Origin: a virus
Length of the DNA: 22,175 nt
IMG/VR virus record: IMGVR_UViG_3300042882_001342
Location: 1-22,175 of that record
Strand: one strand, 5' to 3'
Within the stretch, counting starts at the first letter, position 1. Every line of letters starts with the position of its first letter. Shown here one piece after another: positions 1 through 7,222 of the stretch. The notes below the pieces were generated by a model. It had not been told where the DNA came from. It did no database searches and saw nothing but the letters and a program-made list of their open reading frames with translations. A program made the translations under genes and the position numbers.

Positions 1-23
1 TTATTCTCAGGAGATTAAAACAG

Positions 24-209
24 ATGGACGCTCAATTATTCGCAAAAACCCAGTCAATATGCAAAGAGCCGTTTCAAACCTTGATAAAACAACTACAAGA
101 GCAAGGGCTAATAAGTTCTGATAGCTGTAACTCCGACTTTCTTTACGAAAAACTACTAGAATCCGTTGATGTAATGGTTGATGAACACTTGAAATCGAGC
201 GAGGGGTAA
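24..209 (+). CDS. small hypothetical protein (61 aa)
   Basis: I do not recognise this protein. It is 61 aa, mostly helical in appearance, with no membrane segment or signal peptide. The ATG is preceded by a good Shine-Dalgarno sequence (CAGGAG, about 8-13), which supports the start. Its stop codon touches the GTG start of the next gene at 210, so the two are almost certainly translated from one mRNA and may be coupled. It contains two cysteines (residues 13 and 36) without a metal-site pattern. A gene is more likely than chance because of the ribosome binding site and tight coupling, but no function can be given. Confidence 0.6.
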   Translation: MDAQLFAKTQSICKEPFQTLIKQLQEQGLISSDSCNSDFLYEKLLESVDVMVDEHLKSSEG

Positions 210-950
210 GTGAAGTACGCAAAATCAATGTATAGGGGAGGGTTTATTGTTGACGTAATCGGTTGCGATTATAAATCCTCAAAATTACTGGGATTAGTAT
301 GTCCTTTTTGTTCCCAAGCGGTATTTGTAAGAAAACAAACACAAGTCACAGTACAAGGCAAAACCCACTACAGACGATCATTATTTGCTCATTACCCATC
401 ACAAGGGACTGAATGTGAGATTAAATCCAAAACGGTAGAGGGTCGAAAAATACTAGAATCAATAAGGAGTGAGTCTAGAAACCAAAGGCTTTCTATCTAC
501 TGTGAAAGATTATCATCATTCTTGTTGTCCCGATACAATGAAAAAATCTTGAACGACTCTAAAAAACTGTGTGGAGATCCTTGGATTTACCAAAGATCAA
601 AAGAGTGTCACCGATCGCTAAAAGACGAATTAACATTCTACAAGGAATTAACAGAGGGAATAATAAAAACCATTCCCAATATTAATCCAAACCTAATTGA
701 TATCCTCAACAAAGAAATATCATTAGAGATACTATCATTTCTTGCTTCTGACTCTGGATTCTTTGTAATAAAAGAAATAATTCTAGGAGCTATCAATTCA
801 ATAGGTTGTGAGATTATTTCAAAATCACCCTACAAATTGACTGGTGATAAATTAGCCCAAAGAGTCAAAAGCCAAAAAACAGAGTTTTTTGTTGATTGGA
901 TAATCGGACGGATTGCACTAAATGAATGGACTTTGCTTTTTGAATCCTAA
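210..950 (+). CDS. CoiA-like zinc-finger protein (246 aa)
   Basis: The N-terminal part carries C31-P-F-C34, then F59-A-H61-Y and C69. This order (CPxC, then an FAH box followed by a Cys) is typical of the N-terminal region of CoiA-family competence and phage proteins, where it probably binds zinc. After about residue 75 the protein is helical and charged, and I cannot see the PD-(D/E)xK nuclease core of full CoiA with certainty, so nuclease activity is not claimed. It uses a GTG start that directly follows the TAA of the 61-aa gene. It could be a DNA-processing protein or only share the metal-binding module. Confidence 0.6.
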   Translation: MKYAKSMYRGGFIVDVIGCDYKSSKLLGLVCPFCSQAVFVRKQTQVTVQGKTHYRRSLFAHYPSQGTECEIKSKTVEGRKILESIRSESRNQRLSIYCERLSSFLLSRYNEKILNDSKKLCGDPWIYQRSKECHRSLKDELTFYKELTEGIIKTIPNINPNLIDILNKEISLEILSFLASDSGFFVIKEIILGAINSIGCEIISKSPYKLTGDKLAQRVKSQKTEFFVDWIIGRIALNEWTLLFES

Positions 951-958
951 AAATCAAA

Positions 959-995
959 TAGCGATCGCCCATCTACCAAGAAAACGCGATCGCTA
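959..995. repeat. hairpin made of two HIP1 sites
   Basis: TAGCGATCGC (959-968) and GCGATCGCTA (986-995) form a perfect 10-bp inverted repeat around a 17-nt loop in the gap between the 246-aa and 125-aa genes. Each arm holds one HIP1 octamer. There is no T-run, so an intrinsic terminator is not evident; the hairpin may stabilise the end of the upstream mRNA. Confidence 0.6.
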
Positions 996-1024
996 CTATT
1001 AAACCAAAAGAGAGGTCTTTAACT

Positions 1025-1402
1025 ATGATATGCCAAAAATGCCCATTTTTCCAAAAGTCCGATATTTCTACTCAGTTCGGTGTGTGTGATGACGTTGAAT
1101 TTACCCCAGTACGCCGTAATTGGGAGTTTACCGCTATCTGTGAATCCAAGCTCAAAGGGTTTAAATTCGTCAAATCTCCTATGAGTTCTGCCTTAGAGCG
1201 TGGTGACTGGGAAATAAGTGTCCCTCTCTTGGGCGATCGCTACGTTGTCACCAATCGAGAATTAAGGATCGGTGTAGAGTTCAATCTACTCTCAGAAGCA
1301 ATTAACTATTGTGACAAGCACGATGAACGGGAAAGACTGGAAAATCCTGTATGGCAACCGTTAAAACAGGGTGAATTAGCCTATGTTGGGAGTGAATTTT
1401 AA
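1025..1402 (+). CDS. four-cysteine hypothetical protein (125 aa)
   Basis: I do not recognise the family. The N-terminus has C3-x2-C6, then C21 and C39, a spacing that could form a small zinc or iron-sulphur site; the remainder is a mixed alpha/beta sequence with no membrane segment. The ATG is preceded by a purine-rich stretch (AGAGAGG, around 1010-1016). The gene stands alone between a HIP1 hairpin and the KOW/SH3-like gene at 1447. The metal site is an inference from spacing only. Confidence 0.6.
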   Translation: MICQKCPFFQKSDISTQFGVCDDVEFTPVRRNWEFTAICESKLKGFKFVKSPMSSALERGDWEISVPLLGDRYVVTNRELRIGVEFNLLSEAINYCDKHDERERLENPVWQPLKQGELAYVGSEF

Positions 1403-1446
1403 TTTAATTTGCGCTAAAATAATTAAAACATTCATAAGAGGGTAAA

Positions 1447-1770
1447 ATGAGTTTTGAGAGTTACAAAGTAGGTCAAAAAATAGGAGTGATGAGTAATGGC
1501 TACGACTCGGATGGAGCCACAAAAATAGGAGAAATAGTTGACGAAACCCCTACGCTTTGGATAGTCAAATGGGGGGACAAAATCGGACAACAAAAAAGAT
1601 TCAATAAAAAGACTGGTTACAACTCTCCTAAAAGCGAACATTATCGCGACAACCTGTATTTATGCTCTAAGCAAGAGGCTATTGATACTCTCAGAGATTA
1701 CCGACAAAGAATAGCAAGTAATTGGATCATAGTGGCCCCGTTCCCGATCCTTGTACAGATAGGGTTCTAA
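1447..1770 (+). CDS. small SH3/KOW-like protein, probably C-terminally altered
   Basis: This 107-aa protein has a beta-rich N-terminal half (residues 7-50, with G-x-I-G-E-I-V and W-I-V-K-W-G) that reads like a small SH3 or KOW-type fold. A lysine-rich part follows. The start is supported by AGAGGG upstream of the ATG. After about residue 90 the sequence changes character to a short hydrophobic tail. That point coincides with the end of an antisense stretch that itself looks protein-like (1711-1965). I infer that the original C-terminus was replaced by a rearrangement. Function unknown. Confidence 0.5.
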   Translation: MSFESYKVGQKIGVMSNGYDSDGATKIGEIVDETPTLWIVKWGDKIGQQKRFNKKTGYNSPKSEHYRDNLYLCSKQEAIDTLRDYRQRIASNWIIVAPFPILVQIGF

Positions 1771-1965
1771 GGTTTTTTGGCTTAAATATCGACCCAGCCT
1801 GGCCCCACCAGGACGATATGTATTTTCAGTGTCAGATGGAGTTCCACAAACTCGGAAAAGATTGTTTTTAGTTGCTAAACTTGGTCTTTTTGTCCGACCC
1901 TTATTTTTAATTCCAAAAGTAGATACCAAGGGGTTCGGGAATGCTGTACCTCCGTTGATGTTCAA
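1711..1965 (-). pseudogene. possible remnant of a phage (P63C-type?) protein
   Basis: The minus strand is open here with protein-like content, while no plus-strand gene covers 1771-1988. It has a basic patch (NKGRTKRPS), a G-T-P-S-D-T-x-N segment and R-P-G-G-x-R-L-x-x-Y-L-S-Q-K-T-L-x-P-Y, ending in G-H-Y-D-P-I-x-C-Y. From memory this resembles the region that precedes the P63C domain in phage proteins, but I could not check it. There is no ATG (only a TTG at 1965), no ribosome binding site, and the frame runs on into sequence antisense to the neighbouring gene. I read it as a gene fragment brought in by rearrangement. Confidence 0.3.
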
Positions 1966-1975
1966 ACAAATTGTA

Positions 1976-1991
1976 AGGAGTGTTTTAAATG
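1976..1991 (+). promoter_or_regulatory. ribosome-binding leader, duplicated 276 bp downstream
   Basis: AGGAGTGTTTTAAATG occurs identically at 1976-1991 and at 2252-2267, in each case ending in the start codon of a gene. In the second copy the TAA is the stop codon of the preceding gene; in the first it follows no open gene. The shared block points to a duplicated stop/ribosome-binding/start cassette. Confidence 0.6.
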
Positions 1992-2264
1992 CTTAATCTA
2001 CTTGACGATATTAAATACAATCTCAACAACTTTTATTGGGATACAAAATACTTTCTTGACTTTGCTTATAAATGGTTTTTTGTCCCGATGACGGAAGGCG
2101 ATTGGTATTGGTATTGGGGATTGTATGACGATTGGAAAAAGAATGTAGATCCTGAATGGGATTATTTAGACATTGAAGATCGCGTGGAAGAATTTAATTC
2201 TTTCTGGTTTCACAAAATAGATGACTTTATTCGCAATATTAAATTATTACTAGGAGTGTTTTAA
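1989..2264 (+). CDS. aromatic-rich acidic hypothetical protein (91 aa)
   Basis: This 91-aa protein has eight Trp and eight Tyr plus many Phe and Asp/Glu residues, including a W-Y-W-Y-W run near residues 39-43. There is no clear transmembrane helix because charged residues interrupt the aromatic stretches. The start is fixed by AGGAG seven bases upstream. The stop TAA abuts the ATG of the next gene at 2265, so the pair is co-translated. I do not recognise the family; the composition might suit a small binding or inhibitor protein, but this is a guess. Confidence 0.6.
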   Translation: MLNLLDDIKYNLNNFYWDTKYFLDFAYKWFFVPMTEGDWYWYWGLYDDWKKNVDPEWDYLDIEDRVEEFNSFWFHKIDDFIRNIKLLLGVF

Positions 2265-2543
2265 ATGGAAACTAATCAAGTCGATCCCTATGATGAAAAT
2301 CGCGCTATGGAAGAAATGGTAATCTTTATATGGAATGCCTTAGAAATCTTTACAAGAATCGAAGACGATCCATATTGCGAAAAGCTATTAAAAGAAGGTA
2401 ATAGTGATTGCCTTCCAAACGCCCGACTAGCCGCGCAAAAAATGAGAGAGCACTTTAATTGTGGCGATTATAGTAATATTCACCCTCAACTTGTTTCTAT
2501 CTGGGAAACCGAAGACTTTAAACGATTACTAGATTTTATTTAG
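2265..2543 (+). CDS. acidic hypothetical protein (92 aa)
   Basis: A 92-aa acidic, probably all-helical protein with no recognised motif. Its ATG directly follows the stop of the 91-aa gene, and the ribosome binding site AGGAG lies inside the end of that gene, so translation is likely coupled. It contains three cysteines (in Y-C-E, D-C-L and N-C-G) with no metal-site spacing. It is the last small gene before the tail operon, 32 bp upstream of the tail tip protein, and could be either an accessory protein or a tail assembly partner. Confidence 0.6.
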   Translation: METNQVDPYDENRAMEEMVIFIWNALEIFTRIEDDPYCEKLLKEGNSDCLPNARLAAQKMREHFNCGDYSNIHPQLVSIWETEDFKRLLDFI

Positions 2544-2575
2544 TTAATATCTATTAAAGAGCTTTTGAAATAGAT

Positions 2576-5434
2576 ATGGCACAGGCGGCGATAGGGTTAG
2601 GAATATCTACAGGTTTAAGCTTGCTAGGAAATAGCCTTAAGCCTGTTTCTCGTAGTTACAACGAGGTAAATAAATCAGATAGCCTTATCCTACCAAAATC
2701 AGGATCGGGCTTTACTCTATCGCGTATCTATGGCAAGAAAAAAATAGAATCTTGTTTTATTTTTTGGGCAGTCGATAAAATTGATCGCCCTACTACCTCT
2801 ATACAAACTTCTGGGAGCAAAAAAGGAGGCAATCAATCATCAGTAACTACCACCACTCATAATTATTTTTATACCTTTGCGGTTGCAGTTTGTGATGGAT
2901 CGGACAATGGGGTTTCGGAAATCAAACAAATTTATTTTAATGGAAAGATTTGGTATAACGCAGAGGGAGAATTAGAAGGAACCGCACAAAATAATGACTT
3001 CATTCTGTCTCAACATTTAGAAATTTATTTAGGGACTGATACTCAAGGAAAAAGCCCTACTATTGAATCCTATGAAGGGAGTCGCAGGACACCGCCGCTA
3101 AAGCATACTTGTTATTTAGTTTTTAAAGAAATTCCTGAATCGGTAGTCGAAACATGGCCTCCGACGATATCCGTCACAGTACAAGGATCGAAAGATAATT
3201 TATACACCACAATTAATGATGTTTGCGAATCGGCTGGGTTAACAGAGTCGGTTCATTTTCACGCTGGTACGGTAGGGAATTTTGCGGTCACGGGAGCCGA
3301 ATTTAAACAGGACGGGGGGACGTATTCTGATTTTTTGGATGAACTATTACAGCGTCATTTTGTAATGGTTAGAATCGCAAATAATGGCAGTTATGGAGAC
3401 TATAATGGAGCAATTCAATTCCTAAGACAAAATGATGAGGGCTTAACTACTCACACCCTAACGGCTGATGATTTAAGGGCTAGAGAAGTCGGATCGGGGG
3501 AAGACATAGAACCCTATAAAGAAATTTTTGAAGACGCTTTAAAATTACCGTCCGAAGTATCAGTTACCGCAGTTGATCCTAACAATAAATTTAAAGCCAT
3601 TTCGAGGTCTGTAATTAAACATGGCTTAACCCATAGAAACGTTCTAAACATCAACACCAACCTTGCAATGACGGAGGGAATGTGTGATGAACTAGCCTAT
3701 AAAAAACTCAAGCAAGCGTGGATTGAAAGGCGAGAATATGAAGAAATAACGTTGCTTCCTCACTGGTTAGACGCTGGTATGATTGCAGGGGACAAACTGG
3801 TTTTACCTTTGGAATCAGGCGATAATGTAACACTACAAATAACAGAGATTAATATCGGTGCTAACTTTCTTTTAAATATTAAAGCTAAAGCATTTGAAGA
3901 AGATTTATTTACTCAAGTTCCCACTAGAGAATTTAGTGATATCGTAACGGCTTCAGCTACGATTCAACTACCACAAACCAACTTAGTTAGTTTTACGTCA
4001 TTAACTAATGCCGATGGAACTGTTGAGTATGAAAAAGATGTTGACTATTCAATTAATTTAGAAACGGGCGTAATTACCCCTATAGGAGGTGCTATTACAT
4101 CGGGAAGTAGTTTAGTCGCAAACTATCAATCGGGTGTAGATACGACTACTGTAATCACGAATGATCCTACTTTAGAAACTCCAAACTATCCTGATCCTGA
4201 ATTGGTTCTTTTAGATATTTATAAGCCTAAATCAACGGATAGAGAAGGGCTATATATTGCAATTAAAAGCGGTGGAGATTTTACGGATACAGGTATTTTT
4301 GCAAGAGAATCAGGTGGGACTTTTCAGCAAATTTCAGTTGTCTCAAACCTATCAACTGTTGGAACCATTTCAAATTTATTGCCCTTGGTGACGGGGGAAG
4401 ATTTAACCAGTACATTAACGATTGTTTTGGCTAATGGGACTATCGATCCATTAAGTGATACTGATTACGGAAATAATGTTGAGGTATTGTTAATTGGAAA
4501 TGAGCAAGTCTGTATTAAAAACAAAACCTTGACGGCTCCTAATACTTGGTCTTGTACTACGATCAAACGGGGTTTAAATGGGACTGTAGCCGCTAGTCAT
4601 GCGATGGGGACTAGAGTAATAATGCTCAAGGGCAATAATGATTTACCTTTGATTGAATTACCATCAACTCAAATAGGTAAAACACTGGAATTTAAAGCGG
4701 TTGTAGTTGGCAAAACAATCAATCAAGTTGCGACACAATATTCAATCAATTTTACTGGGAATGCTTGGGAATGTTTACCAGTTTCAAGTGTTACAGCAAC
4801 CAAGGATCAGGCTGGCAACATTTATATTGATTGGACAGGAAATAATAGAGGGACTGGGTTGGTATTGCCAGAAAATTATGAAATAGATATTATTGATTCA
4901 GAAGTAGTTAGAACGCTAGAGGCTTCTGTTAGTAATTGTGTTTATTCTTACACGGATCAAATAACGGACTTTGGTAGTATTCAATCTACAATAGAGGTTA
5001 TTATTTATCAGGTTTCTAGTGAAGTCGGTAGAGGCATTCCCTATACTATTTCACTTACTCCTAGCCTAGTTTCTATTGTTCCAACCATTACAGGGTTTAG
5101 TCCAACTCAAGGGGGTTTGGGTGCGTCCATTTCGATTTTCGGAACTGGTTTTACTGGAGCGAGTAATGTTGGTATTAATGGTATTGATACCGATAGTTTG
5201 GTTGTTGTTAATGATGGGCTTATTACGGGTACTATCGCCACAGGAACGACCACAGGAAAAGTTACTGTTACCAATGCGAGTGGAACGGGTGAAAGTTTAA
5301 CTGATTTTGTAATAATTACAAGCTTTGTTGATTGGGGTGATATTGGGGGTGATATTGAGGATCAAACGGATTTAAAAACGGAATTAGACAATATAAGAAA
5401 TGACGCGATCGCCTACGCTTTAATTTTTGGATAA
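2576..5434 (+). CDS. phage tail tip / baseplate hub protein with TIG domain (952 aa)
   Basis: This is a tail-tip protein of the kind found in long-tailed phages and gene transfer agents (GTA gp15 / Phage-tail_3 related). The N-terminal third has Y-T-F-A-V-A-V-C-D-G, G-V-S-E-I-K-Q-I-Y-F-N-G-K-I-W and a P-x-T-I-S-V-T-V segment, all usual in these hub proteins. A second hub region follows (about 300-450). Residues 462-518 form a beta module beginning T-I-Q-L-P that is shared with the DUF2460 protein at 7223. Residues 835-912 are an IPT/TIG immunoglobulin-like domain (F-x-P-x-x-G-G-x-G). The C-terminus (920-940) has W-G-D-I-G-G-D-I-x-D-Q-T-D-L, a linker common in tail fibres. It probably contacts the host surface and starts DNA delivery. 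Confidence 0.85.
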   Translation: MAQAAIGLGISTGLSLLGNSLKPVSRSYNEVNKSDSLILPKSGSGFTLSRIYGKKKIESCFIFWAVDKIDRPTTSIQTSGSKKGGNQSSVTTTTHNYFYTFAVAVCDGSDNGVSEIKQIYFNGKIWYNAEGELEGTAQNNDFILSQHLEIYLGTDTQGKSPTIESYEGSRRTPPLKHTCYLVFKEIPESVVETWPPTISVTVQGSKDNLYTTINDVCESAGLTESVHFHAGTVGNFAVTGAEFKQDGGTYSDFLDELLQRHFVMVRIANNGSYGDYNGAIQFLRQNDEGLTTHTLTADDLRAREVGSGEDIEPYKEIFEDALKLPSEVSVTAVDPNNKFKAISRSVIKHGLTHRNVLNINTNLAMTEGMCDELAYKKLKQAWIERREYEEITLLPHWLDAGMIAGDKLVLPLESGDNVTLQITEINIGANFLLNIKAKAFEEDLFTQVPTREFSDIVTASATIQLPQTNLVSFTSLTNADGTVEYEKDVDYSINLETGVITPIGGAITSGSSLVANYQSGVDTTTVITNDPTLETPNYPDPELVLLDIYKPKSTDREGLYIAIKSGGDFTDTGIFARESGGTFQQISVVSNLSTVGTISNLLPLVTGEDLTSTLTIVLANGTIDPLSDTDYGNNVEVLLIGNEQVCIKNKTLTAPNTWSCTTIKRGLNGTVAASHAMGTRVIMLKGNNDLPLIELPSTQIGKTLEFKAVVVGKTINQVATQYSINFTGNAWECLPVSSVTATKDQAGNIYIDWTGNNRGTGLVLPENYEIDIIDSEVVRTLEASVSNCVYSYTDQITDFGSIQSTIEVIIYQVSSEVGRGIPYTISLTPSLVSIVPTITGFSPTQGGLGASISIFGTGFTGASNVGINGIDTDSLVVVNDGLITGTIATGTTTGKVTVTNASGTGESLTDFVIITSFVDWGDIGGDIEDQTDLKTELDNIRNDAIAYALIFG

Positions 5435-5435
5435 T

Positions 5436-6176
5436 ATGAAACAACTAATAACACCAACTTACACTTTTACTCCTGCGACTAAGACAATCGATTTTACAGG
5501 ATTTACTTTTGATGTAAAGCGATTAGTTGCGATTATAAACTTAGCAAATGACACCATTATCTATGGCACTGGTATTAGTGGGAAGGGTTACGATACATCA
5601 ACATCTAGTCAGATTGTTTTAGATTTTGACACAACTGCAATGTCAGGTAGTGATGTTTTGCAGTTCATTTATGATACGGAAGATATTGGCACAAGTTCTG
5701 ATACAGTTGCTTCCGATGACACAGGCTCTTTTTCTTTAATTGCATTATTTAAACGACTTTTAGGAAAACTACCATCTTTAGTTAATAATAGAATCCCAGT
5801 AACAGATACATTGAGTAGTGGAACGGGCGGATCAGAAGTTTACTGTCTAGTTTCAGTCGCTTCCACTAATATCAATGTCGTCAAAGCATCACCAGGAAAT
5901 CTTTACTCTATTACCGTAATTGGTATTACTGCCGACCTGAGATACTTAAAAATTTATAATAAAGCAACCAACCCAGTTATTGCATCAGATATTTTGCTAT
6001 TGAGACTAACTGTGCCTATTCCTTGTAGTGCAACAGGCGGCGGTGCGACAATTAATTTTACCAAACCTATTAATTTTTCTTCTGGTATTTCTATTGCAGT
6101 TACAGGAGCTATTGGGACTACTGATGCAACAGCGATCGCCGCGAATGATTGTGTTATAATTCTTGCTTATGGGTAA
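5436..6176 (+). CDS. phage tail fibre / structural protein (246 aa)
   Basis: The N-terminal 80 residues (Y-T-F-T-P-A-T-K-T-I-D-F-T-G-F, then I-I-Y-G and L-D-F-D-T-T-A-M-S-G-S-D-V-L-Q) match a small beta domain that starts many prophage tail or fibre proteins. A middle segment with F-K-R-L-L-G-K-L-P is also frequent in cyanobacterial phage tail proteins. The remainder is Thr/Ser/Gly-rich beta structure. A TTG nine bases upstream is in frame, but the ATG at 5436 is preferred: it follows the TAA of the tail hub gene by one base, as expected for coupled tail genes. Exact position in the tail is unknown. Confidence 0.75.
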   Translation: MKQLITPTYTFTPATKTIDFTGFTFDVKRLVAIINLANDTIIYGTGISGKGYDTSTSSQIVLDFDTTAMSGSDVLQFIYDTEDIGTSSDTVASDDTGSFSLIALFKRLLGKLPSLVNNRIPVTDTLSSGTGGSEVYCLVSVASTNINVVKASPGNLYSITVIGITADLRYLKIYNKATNPVIASDILLLRLTVPIPCSATGGGATINFTKPINFSSGISIAVTGAIGTTDATAIAANDCVIILAYG

Positions 6177-6181
6177 TAATT

Positions 6182-6394
6182 ATGAGCTTTTTATTACTAG
6201 GAGTGGGCGATAGCGGCACAAACCTTCCTTCTTTTCATAATATCACAATTTGTATTCAAGATATTTCTTTAACAAGACCACCCGCAAGTTCCACAACTAT
6301 CAAAATTTGTATTCAAGATATTTCTTTAACAAGACCGCCCATAAGTTCCACAACTATCAAAATTTGCGTTCAAGATATTTCCTTGACGAGGTAA
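6182..6394 (+). CDS. small repeat protein in the tail operon (70 aa)
   Basis: Starting at the ATG at 6182 (five bases after the previous stop), the protein is a 21-residue N-terminus followed by two and a half copies of a 19-residue unit (I-x-I-C-I-Q-D-I-S-L-T-R-P-P-x-S-S-T-T). Each copy has one Cys. An upstream in-frame ATG at 6149 would lie inside the previous gene and is less likely. The stop is one base before the ATG of the next tail gene. The repeat sequence is beta-prone and may form a small fibrous or decorating element. I do not recognise a family. Confidence 0.6.
   Translation: MSFLLLGVGDSGTNLPSFHNITICIQDISLTRPPASSTTIKICIQDISLTRPPISSTTIKICVQDISLTR
6242..6391 (+). repeat. 57-bp tandem repeat, 2.6 copies
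   Basis: Units at 6242-6298, 6299-6355 and 6356-6391 (partial). The first two differ at only a few bases; the third carries more changes, several silent (for example TTTCTTTAACAAG against TTTCCTTGACGAG). The unit length is a multiple of three, so copy-number change would keep the reading frame. Confidence 0.9.
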
Positions 6395-6395
6395 T

Positions 6396-7220
6396 ATGCC
6401 TTCTTTAATTAATACTATCGGCGACACTAAAACTCTTAACTATTCAACTGCTGTTGTAAGTGGTGAAAACCTACGGGCGACAATTTACGACTGGACTGAG
6501 TTGTTTACTGCTAAATGGGGTGTGGATAATACAATTTGGCTTGCTCCTGATGCTAACACTTTTCGGCTTAGATTTCCTGCTTCAGGCAATGGAATTGAAA
6601 CTAAAACAGGAGCCTTGACTAATGCCAATTTGAGCCGAATTGTTTGGGATAAAACAGCCGAGTCTGGAAGCGGAAGAAATATGCTTTACACAGGCAATTC
6701 AAGTGCGAATAGTCAGGCTCTTGGTTTGTATGGGACTCAAAGTGGAAGATCGTCGGGAAGTGACGAGGTAACTTTTGCCTGTGTAAACGACTTTGCTTTG
6801 TCGTGGGCTTCTTTTACAAATTCTTCGCTGACAACAGTTGCTTCGTGGGGATATGTCGGATGGTTACTCGAAACCGATTTATCCGCCACGACTTACCCAA
6901 GGGGGTTAGTAAGATTATCAAGTGTGCGTTCTAGTTTTTTGCGACCTACAACTGAAAACAGTACACTTACAACGAATTGGTACACGTCCGCAGATACAGT
7001 AACCTCCCCCGTTGCAATTTGTTCGGGGGGCAATTCTACCGATATTATAATGCGAGATTCTATAGCGGGAAATTATGGGTATGGCAAACTTTGTTTTATG
7101 GCTAGAGTACCAAATGAAAGAGCAATTGGCGATTTAACTAGAGATAGCGAAACAGGTTTATATTATCGCGTTATTGGCACATGGGGAACTGGAAAAATTG
7201 CTATGCTTCAATATGTATAA
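6396..7220 (+). CDS. probable tail/fibre protein, last gene of the tail operon (274 aa)
   Basis: A 274-aa Ser/Thr/Gly/Asn-rich beta protein with no signal peptide. Composition and position, immediately after three tail genes, suggest a fibre or receptor-binding protein. I see no enzyme motif. The ATG follows the previous stop by one base. The last residues include Y-Y-R-V-I-G-T-W-G-T-G-K-I, which suggest a compact beta fold. The stop lies two bases from the stop of the convergent DUF2460 gene and no terminator separates them, so the two transcripts must overlap at their 3' ends or end by other means. Confidence 0.55.
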   Translation: MPSLINTIGDTKTLNYSTAVVSGENLRATIYDWTELFTAKWGVDNTIWLAPDANTFRLRFPASGNGIETKTGALTNANLSRIVWDKTAESGSGRNMLYTGNSSANSQALGLYGTQSGRSSGSDEVTFACVNDFALSWASFTNSSLTTVASWGYVGWLLETDLSATTYPRGLVRLSSVRSSFLRPTTENSTLTTNWYTSADTVTSPVAICSGGNSTDIIMRDSIAGNYGYGKLCFMARVPNERAIGDLTRDSETGLYYRVIGTWGTGKIAMLQYV

Positions 7221-7222
7221 AA

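Noticed and set aside
5076-5300. Open frame inside the tail hub gene in another frame
   Set aside because: Low-complexity Leu/Val-rich shadow of the TIG domain coding region.
6242-6391. CRISPR array
   Set aside because: The 57-bp units are contiguous and coding, with no spacers between them.
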